Assembly (NCBI GenBank): GCA_022826865.1
Contig: JAJDUC010000056.1
Location: 1-64,000 of the forward strand
Direction of reading: 5' to 3'
From: Anaerolineae bacterium
Lineage (GTDB): Bacteria; Chloroflexota; Anaerolineae; Aggregatilineales; Phototrophicaceae
DNA: 64,000 bases
Of the stretch, positions 60,742-64,000 are shown piece after piece (within the stretch, counting starts at the first letter, position 1; the number at the start of each line of letters is the position of its first letter). Below the pieces are notes generated by a model. That model was not told where the DNA came from and ran no database searches. It worked only from the letters and a program-made list of their open reading frames with translations. A program made the position numbers and the translations under genes.

Positions 60742-62163
60742 TCAGAAAAATTGCGCGTTTGGCGCCCAATCCATGTCCGGATCAAAGGGATAACATGGCC
60801 GCTGGATTCGCCGGAAATCCAGCGACGCGATGTCCTGATTGACGGCGCCGGGCGAAAGCGCCAGGTAGGCGGCCCTCGCCATAGCTTTGAGCTCGGGAAC
60901 GAGGTAGCCGATTTTGACTACGACGATTCGATGATCTTCGGGATTCAGATTCAGTTCGAGGAACTGCCGACGGTGATGAAACGGTGTGCGCTTGCTCGTG
61001 AGAATGATGCGGATGCCGCCTGACTTCAAGACGACCTGCCTGTTGGCGTCATGCGCGCTGATGCTCTCGACCGTGCCGGTGATGGCGAGCGGGCCTGAAT
61101 TGCCCCGGTCCAGCTTCCCGCCGATTTCGAGGCTGACTCGGGCGCCTGGGCCGGCGGCGATGCAGCGCTCCACCGCCGCCGCATCGGCAATGCTGGCGTA
61201 AAGCATGTCCGGTGGCTGCAAGGCCATGGCGCGCTCCAGGAAATACGTGACGTCGCCGGCCCCGCCCGCAGTGGGGTTGTCGCCCGAATCGCTGATGATC
61301 ACGGGTTTTGCGTCGACTTTCCGCGCCCGCCTGATGCAATCGTCGACCGTAAGCGCTGGCGCGCCGAAAGTAAATTCGGCGCGACTTCGCCAATAGCGCT
61401 GCGCCAGACGGGACGCGACCTGCGCGATCGCGTCTTCATCCTGTCCGATTGCGATGGCGCAAGCGCTCATGCGCGGCTCGTCGGCCCAGACATAGCCGAC
61501 CTGAACCGTCGCGTCCAGCACACGCTCGCCGTCAATCGCCTGCGCGATCGACGCATAGATTCCCCGGCCCGGTTCCCATTCCGTGCTCGTCTTCTCGCCT
61601 GGTAAAGCAACCGGGATCTTGACGAAGGCCTTGCGGGGACGGATCCGGTCGCGCAGGCAGCGAACCAAGAGGGCGACCGCCCGTTCACGCGTTTCCAACA
61701 CATCAATATGCGGCGCTGTGCGGTAACCGGTGATCAGATCCAAATTTGACATGACGCGCTCGGACACGTTTCCATGCAGATCGTAACTGGCCGAGATGAG
61801 GCAATTGCGACCGACGACCTCGCGCACCGCAGCGAGCAGGTCGCCTTCGGCGTCGTCCCGGCCACTCACGCACATGGCGCCGTGCATATCGAGGTAGACG
61901 CCGTCGAGCGGCTCAAGCGCCCCCAGCCGTTCCAGCAATTCCGCTTTCAGCGCCTGATAAGCGCCGGCTTTGATCGGGCCGCCGGGAATAGCCTTCGCCG
62001 TCAACGTTGCGAGGAAGCGCGTACCGGGGAATCCCGACAAGAATGGATAAAGCTGCGAGAATTCGGGAGCGCCCGGCCGGACAACGGTAAAGTCATCCAA
62101 CTTGGTTGGCAAAGGGGAGAAACTGCAGCTCTCGTGAGCGATGCCGCCGATGGCGATTCTCAC
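60742..62163 (-). CDS. M81 family metallopeptidase (MlrC / microcystinase C-like)
   Basis: The 473-residue protein starts with GTG and RIAIGGIAHESCSFSPLPT. It has LDGVYLDMHGAMCVSG, LISASYDLHGNVSERVM with metal-binding Asp and His, DVLETRERA, and ISDSGDNPTAGGAGDVTYFLE in the C-terminal domain. M81 members degrade linear microcystin and unusual peptides, but most have unknown substrates and occur beside peptide ABC importers, as here. Its GTG start overlaps the ROK gene stop as GTGA. The MITE separates it from the importer genes. Confidence 0.92.
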   Translation of the reverse strand: MRIAIGGIAHESCSFSPLPTKLDDFTVVRPGAPEFSQLYPFLSGFPGTRFLATLTAKAIPGGPIKAGAYQALKAELLERLGALEPLDGVYLDMHGAMCVSGRDDAEGDLLAAVREVVGRNCLISASYDLHGNVSERVMSNLDLITGYRTAPHIDVLETRERAVALLVRCLRDRIRPRKAFVKIPVALPGEKTSTEWEPGRGIYASIAQAIDGERVLDATVQVGYVWADEPRMSACAIAIGQDEDAIAQVASRLAQRYWRSRAEFTFGAPALTVDDCIRRARKVDAKPVIISDSGDNPTAGGAGDVTYFLERAMALQPPDMLYASIADAAAVERCIAAGPGARVSLEIGGKLDRGNSGPLAITGTVESISAHDANRQVVLKSGGIRIILTSKRTPFHHRRQFLELNLNPEDHRIVVVKIGYLVPELKAMARAAYLALSPGAVNQDIASLDFRRIQRPCYPFDPDMDWAPNAQFF

Positions 62164-63116
62164 GATTGTCGCTCCTCATCCTGGTGGTACCAAACGAGCG
62201 AGGCGGCGCCCAGCGCGCCGTCGCCGAGCGCCGACAGCTTCAGGGAAACCGCCTGGCTGTTCAGGGGCAGGCTGCGCGCTCGCAAAGCGCTTAAGGTCTC
62301 TGATTCCAGCAATGGATAACAGGCGCGTATCAGACCGCCGCCAAGTACGATAAGGCCGGGATTAAAGAGATTGACGCACCAGGCGCAGGCAAGGCCCAGC
62401 GCCCGCCCGGCTTCCGCCATGACGTGTCGGGCGAGAGGGTCATCACGCCGGGCGGCGCTAATCAACTCATGGGTGCTGATAGAGTCGGCGGACATACTCG
62501 TGTTCTGATAATCGGGAAGATGCTCTTGGGCATGGGCGACAATGCCTTTGCCAGAGACGGTCATTTCAAGGCAGCCGCGCCGCCCGCATCCGCAAAGGCG
62601 TCCATTCACGGGGTCCAGCGAAATGTGTCCGATTTCCATTTCGGAGTGCGTGGCCCCGCGCAGAAGCCCGCCATTCAGCAGGACTGCGCCGCCGATACCC
62701 GTTCCCACCATCAAAAAGACATAGTTGTCTACATTCTTGGCGACCCCGTAACGCCCTTCGCCAATGGCCGCCGCGTTGACGTCGTTTTCGACATAGACGG
62801 GGATGGCGCGCGCCAGGCGCTTCCGCAGCGCGGCGCGCAGCGGAGCGTCCTTCCAGCCCAGATTCGCCGCCAGCAGCGCGATTCCTCGCTCGCTATCCAC
62901 CGGCCCCGGCACGCCGACACCGATACCGGCGATTGGCGCGTAGTCTGCGATGTAGGCATTCAAAGTCCTGCTTATCCGGTAAACGGTATCATTGAAGCTG
63001 TCTCCGCTTTGTGTAGGTTCGGTTCTGGAGTCCAGCGTATTGCCCTGGCGATCGGCCAGGACAAAAGCCATTTTTGTGCCGCCAATATCCAGGCCGATCG
63101 TCAATCCCTCCGCCAA
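62160..63116 (-). CDS. ROK family sugar kinase
   Basis: The protein of about 318 residues has the ATP-phosphate motif LTIGLDIGGTKMAFVLAD, GIGVGVPGPVD, the catalytic VENDVNAAAIGE, and MVGTGIGGAVLLNG. The zinc motif is GHISLDPVNGRLCGCGRRGCLE. No helix-turn-helix precedes the kinase domain, so it is an enzyme (glucokinase, N-acetylmannosamine kinase or similar), not a repressor. No ATG fits the homology start. I use the TTG at 63116, which has GAGG six bases upstream; a GTG at 63134 is possible, and the frame is open to 63251. It is coupled to the M81 gene. Confidence 0.88.
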   Translation of the reverse strand: MAEGLTIGLDIGGTKMAFVLADRQGNTLDSRTEPTQSGDSFNDTVYRISRTLNAYIADYAPIAGIGVGVPGPVDSERGIALLAANLGWKDAPLRAALRKRLARAIPVYVENDVNAAAIGEGRYGVAKNVDNYVFLMVGTGIGGAVLLNGGLLRGATHSEMEIGHISLDPVNGRLCGCGRRGCLEMTVSGKGIVAHAQEHLPDYQNTSMSADSISTHELISAARRDDPLARHVMAEAGRALGLACAWCVNLFNPGLIVLGGGLIRACYPLLESETLSALRARSLPLNSQAVSLKLSALGDGALGAASLVWYHQDEERQS

Positions 63117-63252
63117 GGCAGACCTCGCAATCACTCTGGGACGCGCTATCAGGTTAATATAACAAGTTGCGCCAATTGGCAAAAGCGACGCCGAGACGCA
63201 GGGTAATCGCATCAAAATCACAATGAGCCGTTCGCCACGAAAAATGTACAAA

Positions 63253-63327
63253 TGTAGGGGCGTCTCGTGAAACGCCCGTTGAAAATGGCCTGCAAATTGC
63301 GGGCGTTTCAGCGAAACGCCCGCTACA
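63253..63327 (+). repeat. Interspersed repeat family 2, copy B
   Basis: TGTAGGGGCG opens the 75-bp segment and CGCCCGCTACA closes it as an imperfect inverted repeat. Its first 60 bases match 39203-39265 with only a few changes. The inner half holds several GAAACGCCCG / CGGGCGTTTC inverted segments, so the transcript could fold into a long hairpin. It lies in the 360-base region between the divergent ROK and Gfo/Idh genes, which otherwise shows no gene. Confidence 0.75.
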
Positions 63328-63475
63328 GATTACGAAATATGAGGCGAAATTGTCATTTGTCAGCGCAATTTCAATTTGATGCGATTGCCTTGCGCCGAGA
63401 CGGCGTTTGCTGGGCAAGCGGGCATATTGCGATAGAATTGCTTAGGCGCATGTGATTTGTGCAGGAGACGGACAA

Positions 63476-64000
63476 ATGGCAGCAATCGACACGATCGTCA
63501 TCGGAGCCGGGAGCCGCGGCAACGCCTACGGCGGATACGCGCTCGAGTTTCCGCAGGAACTGAATGTGGTTGGGATTGCGGAACCGGATCCAATCCGACG
63601 CGATCTCTTCGTCAGCCGACATCAGATTGCGCCGGAAATGATCTTTCATGACTGGCAGTCCCTGCTGGCTTCGGGCCGGGCAATGACATCGTCGATCATC
63701 AATTGCACCATGGATCGCTTCCATTTCGAATCGACGATGCGCATGCTCGATATGGGCTATGATGTGCTGCTGGAGAAACCGATGACGCCCGTGCCGGAAG
63801 AAAATGTCCGCCTGGTGCAAAAGGCGGAAGAGACGGGCCGTTTGCTACAGATCTGCCATGTTCTGCGTTATACGCCGTTTTGGCAGGCTTTGCGCAAAGT
63901 TGTGCATTCGGGCGCGTTAGGTCGCGTTGTCAGCGTGACGCATCGCGAGAATCTGGCATATTATCATATGGCGCACAGTTTCGTCCGCGGCAACTGGCGC
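63476..64000 (+). CDS. Gfo/Idh/MocA family oxidoreductase (3' end beyond window)
   Basis: The frame opens with ATG at 63476, eight bases after AGGAG, and runs without a stop to the window end (175 codons). The Rossmann start is TIVIGAGSRGNAYGGYAL, followed by VVGIAEPDPIRRDLF, an INCTMDRFHFE segment, and the dinucleotide/catalytic VLLEKPMTPVPEE. QICHVLRYTPFWQALRKVV then begins the second domain. The start resembles glycoside- or inositol-acting family members. Together with the ROK kinase it suggests sugar degradation. Only about half of the expected protein is visible. Confidence 0.92.
   Translation, partial: MAAIDTIVIGAGSRGNAYGGYALEFPQELNVVGIAEPDPIRRDLFVSRHQIAPEMIFHDWQSLLASGRAMTSSIINCTMDRFHFESTMRMLDMGYDVLLEKPMTPVPEENVRLVQKAEETGRLLQICHVLRYTPFWQALRKVVHSGALGRVVSVTHRENLAYYHMAHSFVRGNWR

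Overview
The window is a 64 kb piece of a G+C-rich (roughly 58-60% by eye) bacterial chromosome with tightly packed genes and many start/stop overlaps. My best guess is Chloroflexota (Anaerolineae-like). The reasons are a tryptophan T-box outside Firmicutes, an AroK-AroB fusion, a LytR-CpsA-Psr protein without outer-membrane genes, a DppB-type permease carrying calcium-loop-like inserts, and short 'TAGGGGCG' interspersed repeats. This is inference, because there is no rRNA or other marker in the window.

Layout. 1-140: end of a short MITE-like repeat whose complete sister copy lies at 60544-60719. 405-7306: housekeeping genes (LCP cell-wall ligase, LipM/LplA-like ligase, ligA with an unusual insert, an SH3-like membrane protein, polX). 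7412-15195: trp operon trpE-G-D-C-F-nudix-B-A behind a Trp-specific T-box leader. 15225-23781: a second aromatic operon, aroH-tyrA-aroA-aroE-[DUF262/DUF1524 gene]-aroC-aroKB-aroQ, behind a terminator leader that may be a tyrosine attenuator. Between them these two operons carry out most steps from 3-dehydroquinate and chorismate to Trp and toward Tyr. DAHP synthase and prephenate dehydratase are not here.

23871-34551: glutamine synthetase, aspartate kinase, PSP1/RicT, PIG-L deacetylase, M20D hydrolase, an S51-like protein that has lost its nucleophile motif, purA, a small membrane protein, a cytochrome c and an NFACT/RqcH protein. 34559-38076: three glycosyltransferases. 38203-44200: PfkB kinase, ABC exporter, Gfo/Idh dehydrogenase, and a translationally coupled solute-binding protein / membrane-anchored glycosidase pair.

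44327-45975: a sulfotransferase-like protein coupled to an aminotransferase-IV-like protein that lacks the PLP lysine. 46019-48286: an orphan molybdopterin hydroxylase subunit. 48370-64000: a catabolic, accessory-looking region. It holds SDR, PanE-like, creatininase-like, PhyH dioxygenase, DapA-like, OYE-like, aldo/keto reductase and mutarotase genes. It also holds a dipeptide/oligopeptide-type ABC importer without its ATPases, an M81 peptidase, a ROK kinase and a truncated Gfo/Idh gene.

No tRNA, rRNA, CRISPR array, transposase or phage gene was seen. The least ordinary items are the DUF262/DUF1524 gene inside the aro operon, the two different leader controls on adjacent aromatic operons, the sulfotransferase/lysine-less aminotransferase pair, the calcium-loop inserts in the permease, and the unexplained catabolic cluster at 48-54 kb.
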